Origin: Polytrichum commune
Lineage: Eukaryota > Streptophyta > Polytrichopsida > Polytrichales > Polytrichaceae
NCBI GenBank assembly: GCA_950295325.1
Contig: OX485804.1
Coordinates: 66,316,033 to 66,380,032 of the forward strand
Reading direction: 5' to 3'
Length of the DNA: 64,000 nt
Position numbers and translations under genes: made by a program. This document shows, piece after piece, positions 1 through 12,250 of the stretch. The notes under the pieces were generated by a model. It was not told where the DNA came from and did not search any database. It worked only from the letters and a program-made list of their open reading frames with translations. Every line of letters starts with the position of its first letter. The stretch's first letter is position 1.

Positions 1-1290
1 TGGTGATGCTTTATGTAAAAAGTAGGGATTTTTTACATGTAAAGTGTTTGCACGTGGATGTTCAACTTTACAATGGAGTGACCTCACCCTGCTTCTGTCA
101 ATGCACGATGGCACAACTCACAACTAGAACTTCATGGAATATGAGAGGATCAAGTGGCACTAGATTCTTCACGACTACAAGGTGCTCCCAATGGTTGCCA
201 ATTCATAATCGGAGCAATTTGACAAATTACGAACCCCGCATACACTAATTTGTTGTTGCACGAGTAATAAGGTTACATGGGTGCTTAAGCCTCCTCAAAG
301 CAAAGGCAAACATTCACCGTGTGGCCTCTCAAGGATTCAACCCCTCATCCCTTAGTTTATAAAGGCAACACCTTATCCACCACTTTCAACATTGACATGA
401 GGTGTCTACAACCCTTCTTTCCCCGCCCTTTATGCAGGCACCCGCCTTGTCCATGCCATCCAACTGGGGCTACTCTTTGCACCCGTCACAAATATGTCAA
501 ATGCTATTCATAGTCACTGGGCCCACCCCAAATGTATACATGATGCACTTTTGGCATGTGTGACACATTTGATAGGTTTGTGACGAGTGCAAAAAACACA
601 CTCCATTAGGAACTTAGGGAACCCTTTGGGATCCTTCAAAATCCCACTCAAATGCTCTCATATAACCGCTTAAATTTCATTTCATTTCAAGGTTGGTCAT
701 CAAAAGGGGCCCAAAGCTGATGGCTCGTACCCTTGATTCTACCTTTCAGAAGGAAGAGGTAGGAGTTTCAACCCCCCCCCCCCCCCTGTTGGCATCATTT
801 CCTTCACAAGTCCTTTTTTGAAGGACTTCGTTTGAAAATTTTCATCCAAGATTCGTGAGTGAATGGAGGTGGAGATTTCATCCAACGTGAAGTTTTCCAA
901 GCTCTACCGGAGGGGAAGAGAAGCTAGAAGATGGGGCAGCATAAGAGCCTTTAGATCTGCTAGACCACAATCGACGGCCAAGATCTTTCTAGCCCCAACC
1001 ACACAGAAGACGTTCACATTGCCTCAGTGACACAGGGGGAGGGGGGTCGTACTATATTGATTTGACATTTTCCCTCCTTTTGCTCATCACAACAATGGAC
1101 TTGTTGGCCGGTTATGTGGCCATTGATGCCTTGGTTATCGGTTTTAATTAGGCTAGTAGGTGTTTGGGTTGCTCGGTGAGTTTGTATTTTAGATCACTCA
1201 TGTCCTTATCTTCCTTCTACTCTCCATCCCAAGCCTAGCTTGGGGTGACTAGGTGGCAATCAAGTTACATTTTAAACCCATAAATGGAAC
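1..1290. other. Intergenic DNA, no gene recognised
   Basis: Only short open frames occur here, on both strands, and none resembles a known domain or has convincing splice sites. A run of C lies at about 769-786. Nothing else stands out. Confidence 0.5.
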
Positions 1291-1295
1291 TACAC

Positions 1296-2990
1296 TTAGG
1301 GCCACTTTACACTACAGTGAAGAAGTCCATGGGTCATGAATTCTAGGGGAAATTTGAAATTGATTGGCTGAGAGTGACATTCTTGTCCGGTGATGGTTTA
1401 CACTACAGCCAAGAGTCCTTTGGTGGAAAACTTTGTACATGGATGGTAAAATGACATGGTTGCCAACGTGGCAACACTTTCTTGAAAGGGAGTTCTCTGG
1501 AGGTCAGATTTCTTGGGCAACATCAAAGCCTCGGACAAGAAACTTGGCCTCCGGAGAACTCCAACTTGAATAAAATAATTTTTCCAATTTCATTTTACAG
1601 TATGGTTGTATTGAGTGGATAAGTCATTTAATTGTAACTGCTTAGTTTGGTTGGGGCCTAATAGAAATTACGAGGCTTGTACCTTGCTATGTATAGGTAT
1701 TGTATTTTGTCATATTGTCCGTAATTTCTCATGGAATTTAAAGTTCATCGTTTGTTTTTTTTGTGGCTTCACCTCTTCAATCCCACAAGTATTGTTTTCC
1801 CTCTTTAGTATGACATGTTTGAGAAACACAAAAAAAGTCGTATTATCGAGGTGTTGTCTTCTTATCAATATGACGAATGGCGTAAAGTTGCCGTATTATT
1901 GAGGGAATACGAAAACATAAGTAATATGTGCTTGAAAATATATGCAACTAGTTTAAGCAATATAGATGGTATGAAATAATAACTTATAACTCAAAACAAA
2001 TACAAATATTATCAAGAACTCTTGAAATAGGAGTCCAAAGATCTTTGGTGTTGCCTACCCAAGTTAGCAACTGTCATCTTATCTAAATTCCCTACTAACT
2101 GTTGGAAACTAATAATTTCATTAACACCAAAATATAAAGAGTTCTTTAATAAGAAACTAGACAACAATGATACATGACGTTTAGCATCAAGATATTGGTG
2201 ATACTATATCACCCGTGTACAAGGCAACATACTAGGTAGGAGGCCACTCTAACTCTAACCATGTCCATTCTACACTAGTCACCCTAATAATCATTAAGTT
2301 CTCAACAATAATTGAAGTTCCCAAGTAGTTCCCAAGTGAAAATGGATGTATTTTAGATGTACAAACATAGATGAAAGGAATTTTAGCATTAACTACCTCT
2401 TTAATATGAAAAAATGAAGATTCTAAATGTCACATGATTGAATGTTGTAGTCATATAAAAGAGGGAACTTTGAACTAAAAAGTTTGGTCTCGCAAAATGT
2501 GTCATAATATTGAGGGTGTCATATAAACGAGCATCATATTAACGAGGTTAGACTGTACCAACATGTAATTTCTTCAAAAATCAATAAGAAAATAATGTTA
2601 CCTACTTATTTGCCTTAATTTGGGTGTATTATAGAGGTGGAACATTTTCAAAGAATTCTTGTCATGAAAGAAGTTCTAAAACATTGCCATATACATCAAT
2701 ACAATTTTTCTGCACTTCAATACAATGGTCATTTAGGGGGTAAGGTTTTTACTATGGCCGGGGCTATGACCATTTTGTGAAGTCGTCTTATGGACTTCTC
2801 TTCTTGGTGAAGTTGTCCAATACACTTCTCCTCTAGGTGGTTACACTATAGCCGGTCAAGACTTCTTAAGGCATTTTTTTAATGTCTTTTCATCTTCTCT
2901 AGGATACCATCCCTCGCCTCAAATAACCATGTCTTGGGCTGAAATTCTTGACCAACCGGTGCACTTCTCCACCGCTGTGTAAAGCGACCC
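1296..2990. repeat. Decayed inverted-repeat element(s) with GGGYCRCTTTACAC ends
   Basis: The left end near 1296 reads TTAGGGCCACTTTACAC. The right end near 2975-2990, on the other strand, reads TAAGGGTCGCTTTACAC. The same type of motif, a purine-rich start followed by TTTACACTAYAG, recurs at about 1391 and 2830, and a related short element lies at 25293. The stretch could be one 1.7-kb non-autonomous transposon or two overlapping small ones. No transposase reading frame is visible inside. The boundaries are approximate. Confidence 0.3.
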
Positions 2991-3009
2991 TTAATATCAT
3001 ATCTATTGT

Positions 3010-3250
3010 TATTTGTTATTTTATGTGTAATGAATAGTTTACAAATACTGTCATGGATGATTGAAATTTGGATGAAAAATCACTCAGTGAGTGACAGTAA
3101 TTACAATATTGAAAATCTAAAATGCCCTGATATTTTAACAAGGAATGACATATCATCTTAGGTTTACATTTAGTGTTGGTGACGCTACATTTAGTTTGCA
3201 ATTAGTATTGAGCAAGACAAAATAGAATTGATGACACTATAAAAAAACAA
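3010..3250. repeat. Partial copy of dispersed MITE-like family A
   Basis: This is a diverged, 5'-truncated relative of the elements at 4985-5362 and 16926-17300. Shared blocks include ATGATTGAAATTTGGATGAA, GTGAGTGACAGTAATTA and AATTAGTATTGAGCAAGACA, in the same order. The outer terminal repeat is degraded. Confidence 0.6.
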
Positions 3251-3259
3251 TAATTTTTG

Positions 3260-4480
3260 GCATTTGGTGTGACTTGCTTTTGTAACTGCACATTGTAAAA
3301 AAATTCACTGTAAAACTTGGTTTTTTCCCCCAACAAATGTGTTTCTAGTTCCAAGGATTACATATTAACTACAATTTGTAACCCTAAAACAGAATAGAGT
3401 ACAATGTTCAAGGTATTTGGTGTCACTCACTGTTGGCATTTACACACACTGCAATAACTTTCGAAAGAGAATGTAAGACTGTATCAACAAAAGCTGTCAT
3501 TATTCTACGATGCCCCAAACAACTGTGTCTGCATAGCAAGGGTATGTTTCTTTGAGCTCAACCCCTAATTTTGTTGGACAACATCACATCACTGTGCATC
3601 ACACGTAATGGACCTTTTGAGGATAATCCAAAATGCCATCAAAGTACTGCAAATGACTTGTAAATAGAACTTCCAACCACTTCCATATGTCCCAACCATG
3701 AGGCATTATCTTCCTGGGTTTCTGAAACCGCTCTGAAAAGTACCCCGAAAAAAATCAATCATGTTGACTACAGTAGTATGACAACCCAAAAACAGCTGCA
3801 GCCAAGACTCAAATAATGAAGAGATCAGGGAAAGGACTATGACAACCACACGCCCACAGCACCTCCCTTTTCAGTACGTAAAACTTTCGACGTCCGAACT
3901 GACCATGTTGGGAATGCGTGACACATTTCACATGCAGCAAAATTAACTGTTTGCATCCGTTCGGTTGCAAATTCGTGTCAGAATGCCCTCAACCATTCCC
4001 CACAAAATTATCTACTTTGAAGATAGCATCCCTACTTTGCGTAGAATTCTCACAAATGCACCCGTACACATTTGTACTGTTAACAAACAATCATACCACG
4101 TAAATGTCTGTCGCCATACCCGCATTTATCAGTCTCTCAAAAACAAGATATTTCTGATTCAACCATTCAGTGTTCCATTGCGAGAACCCTGTGTTGCACC
4201 TCTGTACAAAACATTCCTCAAGGCTCCTCGACACATGACCTGCCTCGGAGGTAGGGAAGACAAGTCATGCAGGTCTCTCCAGTGAGTTGTGTACCGGCAG
4301 TGATGATGCACCTACCAAAACCACAGAACTCTGGAAAAATGGGTGCAGGCAGGTGAAAGAGGTGGTGATTGAGGGTGGGCTGACTATGTTTGAGCAGAAT
4401 TGTTACTGTCTGCCTGTGACAAAAGTGCAAAATGCTGCGCAGAAACCAAGAGCATCGAGTGTGCAAATGCAACCCACTAC
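3260..4480. other. Region downstream of the F-box gene; no gene recognised
   Basis: This lies beyond the stop codon proposed for the F-box/LRR gene on the minus strand, so part of it may be its 3' untranslated region. The open frames at 3918-4285 (plus) and 4218-4472 (minus) overlap each other and show no recognisable domain. Confidence 0.4.
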
Positions 4481-4486
4481 TTCATC

Positions 4487-4790
4487 CTATAATGCACCAT
4501 CACTTTCCGGCCACAGGTTTCCGGACTCCGCTGGATGCACATCGAGATCATGCCACCTATGGTTCTCAGGTGGCACAAGGTGATCCTCGAGATCATCGCT
4601 GAGCTCCAAACTCATGCTGATGTCGCTATCAGCTTGGCCCAGGTCAGGTTCACTATCGTCGTCGTCATCGTCGTCATCTTCATCGCTGTCAATATCACTG
4701 GAGCTCGTCTCAGAATCAGATGAGTGCAGCCCATGTGGCCCACTATCATCGCTATCATCGAAGCTGGAGTTGTGTGAATCGCTTTCATCA
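4487..4790 (-). CDS. SKIP17-like: C-terminal acidic, Ser-rich exon of the F-box gene
   Basis: The acceptor is GAAGCAG just before 4790 and the stop TAG is at 4487-4489. The frame is open for about 100 residues and is very rich in Asp, Ser and Glu, including a run of eight Asp coded by GAY repeats near 4655-4685. An acidic or Ser-rich tail is also known in SKIP17. Assignment to this gene rests on position, strand, splice site and composition, because the linking exon was not found. Confidence 0.5.
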
Positions 4791-7700
4791 CTGCTTCACA
4801 AAAACAGAAAGCCTAGGTCAGTGACAAGATTGGCCCAAGAACAAGCTTACAATCAACTTGGAAGCAACTTGGAAGCTACGTGCATAAACACTGGGGGTTG
4901 TAACCCACTCATTCTGGAACAACTTCAAACTTCATGTAAAATCTTCCAGCCATATATGACATCATATCCTTTGATGTTCCAGGTAATACACTACACCAAA
5001 TATTGTATTTAGTGTCATATGTCATTTTATGTCACTGTGATAACTTTCCTAATGACATTTCTTATGAAATATTGTCATGTCAACTTACTTTTAGTTCCTC
5101 CACTTTTAGTATGTTCTGCATCCTAAAATTTCTGTGATGAAATATTATCATGAATGATTGAAATTTGCATGAAAAATCACTTAGTCAGTGACAATAATTG
5201 TAACATTGTAAATCTGTAATATCCAAGAAAAATTTACAAGGAATGGCAAATAATGTTAGGTTTACATATAGTATTGGTGACACTACAGAGGCGGTTTACA
5301 ATTAGTATTGAGCAACACAAATAGAGTCGGTGACACTAAATACAATATTAAGTGTGGTTTAATAGGCCCAGAAGGTGAATAGAAAAGGTCCACTGAAAGA
5401 CTAGTAATTTTGAAGCAAGTGGATTTTTGACATATGAGCCTTGAACAAACATCCTACAAGATATGATGCCACTTGACAGACTTTCACCAGGAAATATGTA
5501 AACCTTTTGTGATCTGGAAACTCTGCAAGTAGGCAAAGTTCAGTCCGTTCTTGTCGAACACGCGAAATGACATTCTCTGTGCTGCAAGATCAGCTCCCAA
5601 ATATTACACCCCTGTAAGCACAACCTTATACAGGCACCTTCAACTCCTCATATTGAACATATGCTACTCCCTAAGCCAACTTCAATCTCATATTTAACAG
5701 AAGTTACAACATTGATACATATATACATGACCCCCCACTATGTGACACTATGCATTTGTGTTGCCTATATCCAGCAATTTATTCTCGATGCATGATGTAA
5801 AAGACACTATAAAAGTTAGTAAACCTACTCTGGACTCAAACGTCTATCAAACCAATCTCTTGCTGCAAGTCCGCCCTTGTTTGATATATCCTGCAACAAC
5901 AATGTGCAACCCCAGTATCAGCATCACGTTCAATTCCCCATAAAAGCCTACCCCTGCTTACAACCATCCATGTGCTTGTGACTAGATCCAGCTATCTGCA
6001 GGAATCCTGCCAACTGCATTTCAACTTAGAAAGTCTTCACAGAGATACAGTTAGGGAACTTGGAGGGTACAACTTTCAAAAACATGACTGTGAAGGTGCA
6101 CTAACAAGAAGTCGAAGATTCTTGCATTCGCCTGTGATCAGCATGCACATGAATCGTTCCACCTCAACCTGTCCTTGCCCAAATGCAGACAATCTCCCAA
6201 AGAATAAGAGCGCCCTCCATGACCAGTTCCAAAACTTTCACATGAAGTGACCTTGAAGAACAACGCAAATTTCAGCAATTAGAATCCAAATGTCACTAAT
6301 TTACAACAACATGAAGCAACATTTCACATTTTGACCTTTCTAACAAGTTTCCATATTTACCTCTTTCAAACGTATGCAGTCACGTAGCAAAATAGTCTCC
6401 AAAAGTGATGGTTCATCTGCTGTTCCCACAATACCTCTACCAACACACTTGACAAATTTTAGGCAAAAGAGCAAGCATACAAATACACTAGGATCACTCA
6501 CACATTTTTGTTTCATGAACTTGACAAATTACTTTAGAGGAAGTAAAGGACCTCAGGAAGATGCCCGTAAGCTTATAAGCTCCAGAGAAGTCGACCACAG
6601 TTAGCTTGGGCAAGCCCTGAAAAAAGTGCCAGAAGGAAAAGCTCACCATACTGTTATAAAAAATCAACAGAAACATGCCAGACCAGAGAAAGAACCACTG
6701 CTATACAAATTAAACATACAAGCTGCAAAATTTTACATGAATGATCTTGTGCAAACACACCTTCACAAGTATGTTGGCCCTTTGATCAGCAACTCCATAG
6801 CCACGCAATGCAAGATAAGAAATGTTTGTACACCCCTTCACCAGTTGGTTGCATGCCCCTGTCTTGATGCTCTCTACCATATCTGGAAAATCAACTACTT
6901 CTGTCGTCAGAATACCTGAACACATGCTTGCATGAAAATACATTACATGTGTTTGCATATGTCCATTGTGTTGCTGGCTTACCATGGCCCCACTCGCTGA
7001 TACTTGACTTTCCTGGCTGGCAGCAAAGGCGGGTCAAATTGGGACAGTTAGACCCTACGCACTCCATCAGCGTCCTTATGCTGATTGGTCTGTCCACATC
7101 CCATGCCCCTTCTCAGTGATTGCTTATATATTTAACTCAAATATTAGAGACAGAAATATCTACATATATGCACTAACACAATCCCAATCCTCTGTACACA
7201 GAAATGGTTAAAATCCCACAAAGAGGGAAAGAATCACAGAGATAATTCCTTCCATAAAACTATTCAGGCCCACTTTAGAACATACTTACAGGCCCACGAC
7301 TTCAAGGTCCATCAATGCTGGGCAAGCAGCTATTGCTTTGCTGAGATACTTGCTGTCCAGTTGATCAATGTTGAACAGATAGAGTTTTGTCAATAATGTC
7401 CTGAACATAGCAATCAGCTTTCTAAATCAATATGACTAGGGAGCTCTGCTTCCAAACAGCTATGATGAAGCATGGCACCACAAATCAGAAACTTCCAGCA
7501 TTTCCTTCAATAATTTAACCTCTCCATATGGTAAGTTTCTCACATAGACAGAGAATAGTTGTTAATAATCATCTATGATAAAACAATAAGAAACAATCAG
7601 AAAAATGTGAGTTGAAGGAAAAAGGCAAATTGTTCGTGATACCCTGCTATGCCATGATGTTCTGTAAGAGGCTCCAAACAATTTCTGGTCAGAAGCTCAC

Positions 7701-9659
7701 GGTCAGGTCCTATGCATCTTAAGGGCAAGGCTTTGTCCGTTGTAAGACCTATACTTATGGGACTGCCACTTGCTTTTCCTACAGACATTCTTGGCCCATA
7801 CATCATTGAAGGGGCTCGGTTCTGTCGAGGAAGTGCACCCAATTTCAGAGACCTGTAGAGCCAAACATTTTGCAATTAAAGTTCAACACTACAATATCTA
7901 TAGACTCGGAAATCATCCTACATTATGAACGATATAAATCTCTCTAATGATCAAACCTTGTGCCCATCAGATGACCACATCCCGTGCACACAAATTGTTT
8001 CAGTAGGCTGAAGATCCATTGAACCAATGTTTCAAACTACTTTCAATCAAGTCAATCCTTGTACTCTATTACTGTCACAACAAAGTAATAGACACTGAGT
8101 TATGAATGGCCACAAATAAGAAATTTTCTGGCTTTAAATAGGGAGTGTAATAGCAGTCATACATTCAAAGAGAGAATCTATCCACCCTCCTCATATTTCC
8201 ATACTCTTGCAGTAGCAGATGAGGTTCCATTATACCCAGCTTATCACCTTGACACACTACTCACAACTGACTTACAACAACCACTATATTATATTTTTTT
8301 AAAGGGAAAAAAAACCATGGAATATCAGTCAATATTGAGGAGTTTAAACAGGAAAGCAAATGTCCTGGACATGACTAATAATTGTAAGAATCACAGAAGC
8401 CTAGCTTGGGCAATGTCACCATAAAACCTCAACCCTACAAGAGGTCGGCTGAATGATACTTTGCGCATTGAGAAAAGATTCAGAATTGGTGATCTCAAAA
8501 TTGTACACTGATCTTTAGTTGAGGCCTTTAAAGCATTATTTTGGTTTCTTTGCACAAGCATGTTCAAGCCCTAAGACCTACAATGATACGCTACACAACA
8601 AAATATGCTACATTCAGGATTTCAGGTTGGACTAATCGGAGCAGCACATTACAGCATGACAAAGAAGGGAACACGACTTATCCTACAATGTTTCTTTATG
8701 ATTAGCAGCAGGGCATCCTAAGAACTTCAGCATGAAGAGCACACACGTTCCAAATTCCTCCATGGTTAGAAATAGCTGAAACCTAAAATACAACTGTCAC
8801 ATTAGCTATTCTCAGCACAAATGCTTCTTTTCCAGACTTATCATCATAGACATTGTGGCAATCTGCTCATTCTTCTCAATTGGCAAAAACTAGATCCTCT
8901 CAGTCAGAACAGCGAGTATCAATCTCCTCCAAATGTCATGTGCTGGCCATACAGACATAGATCGCCATCCAAACTACATCATGTCTCAATGATTATTGTC
9001 TACCATAAGAAACTGAAACGGGACAACATACTTACCGCAAGCATTGGCCAGCTCGTTGGACAATCTTGGAGACAGTGCGATTGCTAACTTTGCTAGGGCC
9101 TCCTCGGGTGGTCAGGTCCACGTCCACGTAGCAGGCAGGATCCATGGCTAGTTTATTGAACATATTGCACGACGCTGCAGCTTGACACAAGCTTTGTGTG
9201 CCTAGAAGGGAGAACACCTTCACAACATACAACCACAACATAACTTACATTCATTAACCACGACCAGCTCTCAGAATTTCCAACCCTAATTCGTTCCAAC
9301 CCCTCGGTAACACCAGACAACGGCATGACAGACTGGCAACTTTCCTCACATTACGATCCCAACAAGATCCACGTATTCCTAAAAACCAGTTCACGTAGCA
9401 GAGAGGACGTAAAAACGTGTTGTCTCACCTTCACAGTGAGGTCCTGCGTTAAAGGCCACGCAACGAAATTGTGATGCGCGGCATGCTGTCGAGCCAGCTT
9501 GTTCGCGACGTCCTGCAACTGCAATCCGAAGCTTAGAGATTTTTCCAGGAATTGAGACTTCTCCACCTCCGATTTCTGCTTCAACAATACCCGCTCCACA
9601 GCACAACTTAACATCCCTATGTCCGTCTCCTTCACCAGTGCTTCCAGCATACTGTCCAT
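4487..9659 (-). CDS. SKIP17-like: F-box/LRR protein resembling SKIP17 (multi-exon)
   Basis: F-box proteins are the substrate-binding subunits of SCF ubiquitin ligases. The proposed start is the ATG at 9659. Exons with GT-AG borders and compatible phases are 9429-9659, 9036-9217, 7643-7852, 7290-7400, 6983-7089, 6761-6915 and 6552-6616, then probably 6106-6234, and a last exon 4487-4790. Coding between 6106 and 4790 is unresolved. The protein has a helical N-terminus, an F-box split by the first intron (VAWPLTQDLTVK, then VFSLLGTQSLC), the block MFNKLAMDPACYVDVDLTT, leucine-rich repeats such as GIAGTLLTKLYLFNIDQLD, and an acidic tail. Order and motifs match, from memory, Arabidopsis SKIP17. 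The family call is strong; the 3' structure is weak. See the separate entry on 6106-6234 for possible frame breaks. Confidence 0.8.
4985..5362. mobile_element. MITE-like element, family A (full-length)
   Basis: About 375 bp with terminal inverted repeats. The left end contains AATATTGTATTTAGTGTCA; the right end contains TGACACTAAATACAATATT, its reverse complement. It has no coding capacity. It lies between the F-box C-terminal exon and the upstream exons, so it is probably intronic. Homologous copies are at 3010-3250, 16926-17300 (opposite orientation) and 32008-32128. Confidence 0.75.
6106..6234 (-). CDS. SKIP17-like: Probable LRR exon with conflicting reading frames
   Basis: Acceptor GTGAAAG and donor GTTAGT bound this stretch. 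The entry frame set by exon 7 gives SFGTGHGG and later DCLHLGK. The middle reads best in another frame (GALILW), and the end reads GQVEVERFMCMLITGECKNL in a third. Joined by eye these resemble one LRR with the family pattern, but no single frame is open with all of it. Either there are indels (pseudogene or assembly error), or the exon borders are wrong. This is inference from pattern only. Confidence 0.4.
6552..7852 (-). CDS. SKIP17-like: F-box gene exons 3-7: leucine-rich repeats
   Basis: Exon 3 (7643-7852) codes SLKLGALPRQN through RNCLEPLTEHHGIAG. Exon 4 (7290-7400) codes TLLTKLYLFNIDQLD through ACPALMDLEVVG. Exon 5 (6983-7089) codes PISIRTLMECVGSNCPNLTRL. Exon 6 (6761-6915) codes ILTTEVVDFPD through LALRGYGVADQRANILVK. 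Exon 7 (6552-6616) codes GLPKLTVVDFSGAYKLTG. Every junction keeps frame, for example CT plus A across the exon 4/5 junction and G plus GT across 5/6. These are LRR units of the plant F-box type and would form the substrate-recognition surface. Confidence 0.8.
9036..9659 (-). CDS. SKIP17-like: F-box gene exons 1-2: N-terminus and F-box
   Basis: Exon 1 (9429-9659) begins MDSMLEALVKETDIG and ends at LTVK with donor GTGAGA, phase 0. Exon 2 (9036-9217) begins VFSLLGTQSLCQAA after acceptor GTGAAG and ends with donor GTAAGT, phase 2. Together they form the roughly 45-residue F-box expected to bind SKP1/ASK proteins. An upstream in-frame ATG at 9836 would add about 59 residues rich in Gly and Arg. 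That extension is low complexity and the shorter start fits family length, so I prefer 9659. Confidence 0.8.
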
Positions 9660-10240
9660 TTCACCACTCCACGCTTGCGATGCTACGGTTCCTCCTATTA
9701 CTCCCACTCCTAACCCTAATCTGACTCCCACTCCTCCTCCGACCCCGGCCTCCCCTTTCCGCTCAATTGCGCCCCCGCCGTTGCACGACCGCCGTTTCTT
9801 CCCGCGGAGCTCCGTCTCTCTGCATTTCTGCGACATCTCTCTCAGCCACGCTGCCGTTCGAAGCTATATTTCACCAAACAATTCCGCTAATTCCCTCAGT
9901 CACCACTCACTTGAATTCCCACTTACTAAGACATCCCGCTCCTCGCCTCGATCCGAGGTTGCCCCCTTCATGCAAGCTTGCAGTCCATGTGAATGAATCT
10001 TCCTCGCCACGCTCTTCTGATGAGAGCCCCGCCCCGCTCGAGCGACCGAGCGAGCGCGGACTGACGGCATCGACGAAGCTCCACGAACGTACCTGTCCGT
10101 CCTGAAGCGACGGAATTTTCGGACGAGCACGGGGAGTCGACGAAGGTGTACGAACGAAATCCTTATCGTGCCTCTCCGTTCAGATCTAAGCGGAAGTCCG
10201 CAGTCCAACTTACTAAATGACTTGATCCTGGACCCCATTC
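9660..10240 (-). promoter_or_regulatory. GC- and CpG-rich leader/promoter region of the F-box gene
   Basis: Immediately upstream of the F-box start codon, base composition rises sharply above the AT-rich surroundings, with many CG dinucleotides (for example 10020-10140). This fits a 5' untranslated region and core promoter. I saw no clear TATA box. The open frames on both strands here look like products of composition. Confidence 0.45.
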
Positions 10241-11700
10241 ACATTTGGGTGTACATATAAGGTATATATGTAAAACGCATGCAACTTAATTGCAATATTT
10301 AGCTTTCCATTAATGAAGGAACTTTTATTAAGTAGTAATAAATGAGGGCGTGCTTATTATGTTGGCCCCTGGGTCTATACGAATGGAGAGACTCAACGGC
10401 TACAATAAAGTGTCTTGTTACATATTAAGCTAGTTGACATGTGTTGTTTGAACACTTTCCTCTTTGCACCCGGGCCCACTTCTTATTGGATATGTGAAAC
10501 ACATGATTACTTTGAGATGATTAGTAATCCAACTCTTGCCCATCATAACATTATTCAGATCCATAACAGTGTTATGTGGGACTGACAATATCATGTGGAA
10601 TATCTTAATAATGTTATGGTGGCCGTTTGCATCGTAATATTTGTACTGAGGAGCTCATATGAATGCCTTGTTCATTGTCAAAGTGAAGATTCTCATGCCC
10701 CTTGTTAAGTGGTAATATACAGTAGGTCCTCCCCTCCCCCCCCTACGGATCATGTGGAGGACTGAACCTAGAATGTTTAGTGTATTTTGAGCACATTGTC
10801 CATTCTCCTAGGCCTTGGACTCTTCGCACAACAAACAAATAAACTTGAGTGTAAGAAGGGCTATTATTTGAGGCATTAACGCACATAGTAAACACGAGGA
10901 CGAGGTATTATCACTCTCTCTAGTATGTACATTTAGAAAGGCTATTAGGAATTATGAAGTAAAGGTAATGTACAAAAAGGGGTTGTTGAGTTTTGGAGAA
11001 TTGACAATAGATGTGTTAGATTCATCCAATTCACATTTTCATCCATTGTTGTCATATGGTAATAATCCTCGATGACTTACCTTGTCCATTCTTGTTAGGC
11101 TTTTCATTTGGAAGATAAGTTTTACAAATTGGAGGCTCTTGGAACGCCTTATGGGCTCCGTTGAGTTTTGTTCTTTGGATTGTGGCTAAGTTGTTATGCT
11201 CTTGTCTTTCTTTGTTTGATGCATCGTTGAGTTACATGCTATGGATGAGAAAAAATTGAATGACCTTCTCATTGAAAAGTGAAGATGGACTTTGTAAATA
11301 GTAAAGGCCTATTTAATTCACGATATGTAGTGGAGACATTTATCACATTAGATTGTAAAGCTTGGTATAAATACACGGGTCCATTTTTCTAACATGTCAT
11401 TAGTAAGTATACATTTTATTTTCTCTGTAAACTTCTCATATACAAGGGGTTTAATTTCATAGCGACCCACGCATCTCATTTAAGTTTCCAATGAGGAATC
11501 CCCCCCCCCCAAAACAAATTATATATATATATATATATATGGTGAGGAATCCATAGTTCATATGATTTCTAGAAGTGACCCACACTAATAGGACAATCTA
11601 GTGTAGTTAGATATGAGTTTGAGAAATAACATGTGCATGTTAGATAAATCGATTCACATTGATGGAAAAAAAATCCACACCGGGACCCTCCACTAACTCT
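10240..11700. other. Intergenic region, no gene recognised
   Basis: AT-rich DNA without a convincing reading frame. It contains the palindromic repeat at 10544-10618, a C-run near 11500 and an (AT)n microsatellite at about 11519-11540. Confidence 0.5.
10544..10618. repeat. Short palindromic element, copy 1
   Basis: It begins CATAACATTATTCAGATCC and ends ATAATGTTATG, forming an imperfect hairpin over about 75 bp. A longer related palindrome lies at 24530-24635, sharing the arms and the central GGGACT...CAATAT block. Confidence 0.65.
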
Positions 11701-11705
11701 TGATT

Positions 11706-12250
11706 CACTACATTGTTTATGGAATTTAGTGTCACATATGTAATAATGTCACTCATCATATTTTGAGGTGTATGCTAGGTTACATTGCTTATATAACAAC
11801 TTCACCATAATTGTCGCCTCATGACGTTTGGCATTCAAGTGCGCTTATTAATATCTTGGCATGAGCATGTTGAATAGTGTTAGGAGGTGCATGCCTATGT
11901 TACACAATGGCCTACAAGTTGACTAAAGTATACATGAATGACACTTGTCATTAGTATGCTCAAGACTATCTTCCGCTTGCATACAAAAATGTAAACACGT
12001 GACACTTGCCATTAGTACGCTCAAGAGTATCTTCCCCTTGCACACTGAAATGCAAGACTATCATCTAACATATCCAAAAGTGCTACCTCAAATGTCATAA
12101 TGTAGATATTTTATCACTTTAAAAAGTTACTTATGTTGATGAATAGAACTGACAATTAGTGGGCATGACACTTTGAGACATCTAGGCATCTAGTTCAGGC
12201 CCTTCACAAATAGTATATTCGGCACTAAATACCATAAATGGTGTGGCACT
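11706..12250. mobile_element. MITE-like element, family B, copy 1, with internal duplication
   Basis: About 545 bp. The right end reads CACTAAATACCATAAATGGTGTGG, and its complement matches the left end (TTTATGGAATTTAGTGTCAC). The interior aligns along its length with 34025-34490. This copy carries an extra tandem duplication of about 60 bp: the block ACACTTGTCATTAGTATGCTC at about 11941 is repeated as ACACTTGCCATTAGTACGCTC at about 12002, whereas the other copy has it once. No coding capacity. Confidence 0.75.

Noticed and set aside
9660-9836. N-terminal extension of the F-box protein from the ATG at 9836
   Set aside because: The extra residues are Gly/Arg-rich low complexity from the CpG-rich leader; the ATG at 9659 fits the family N-terminus better.
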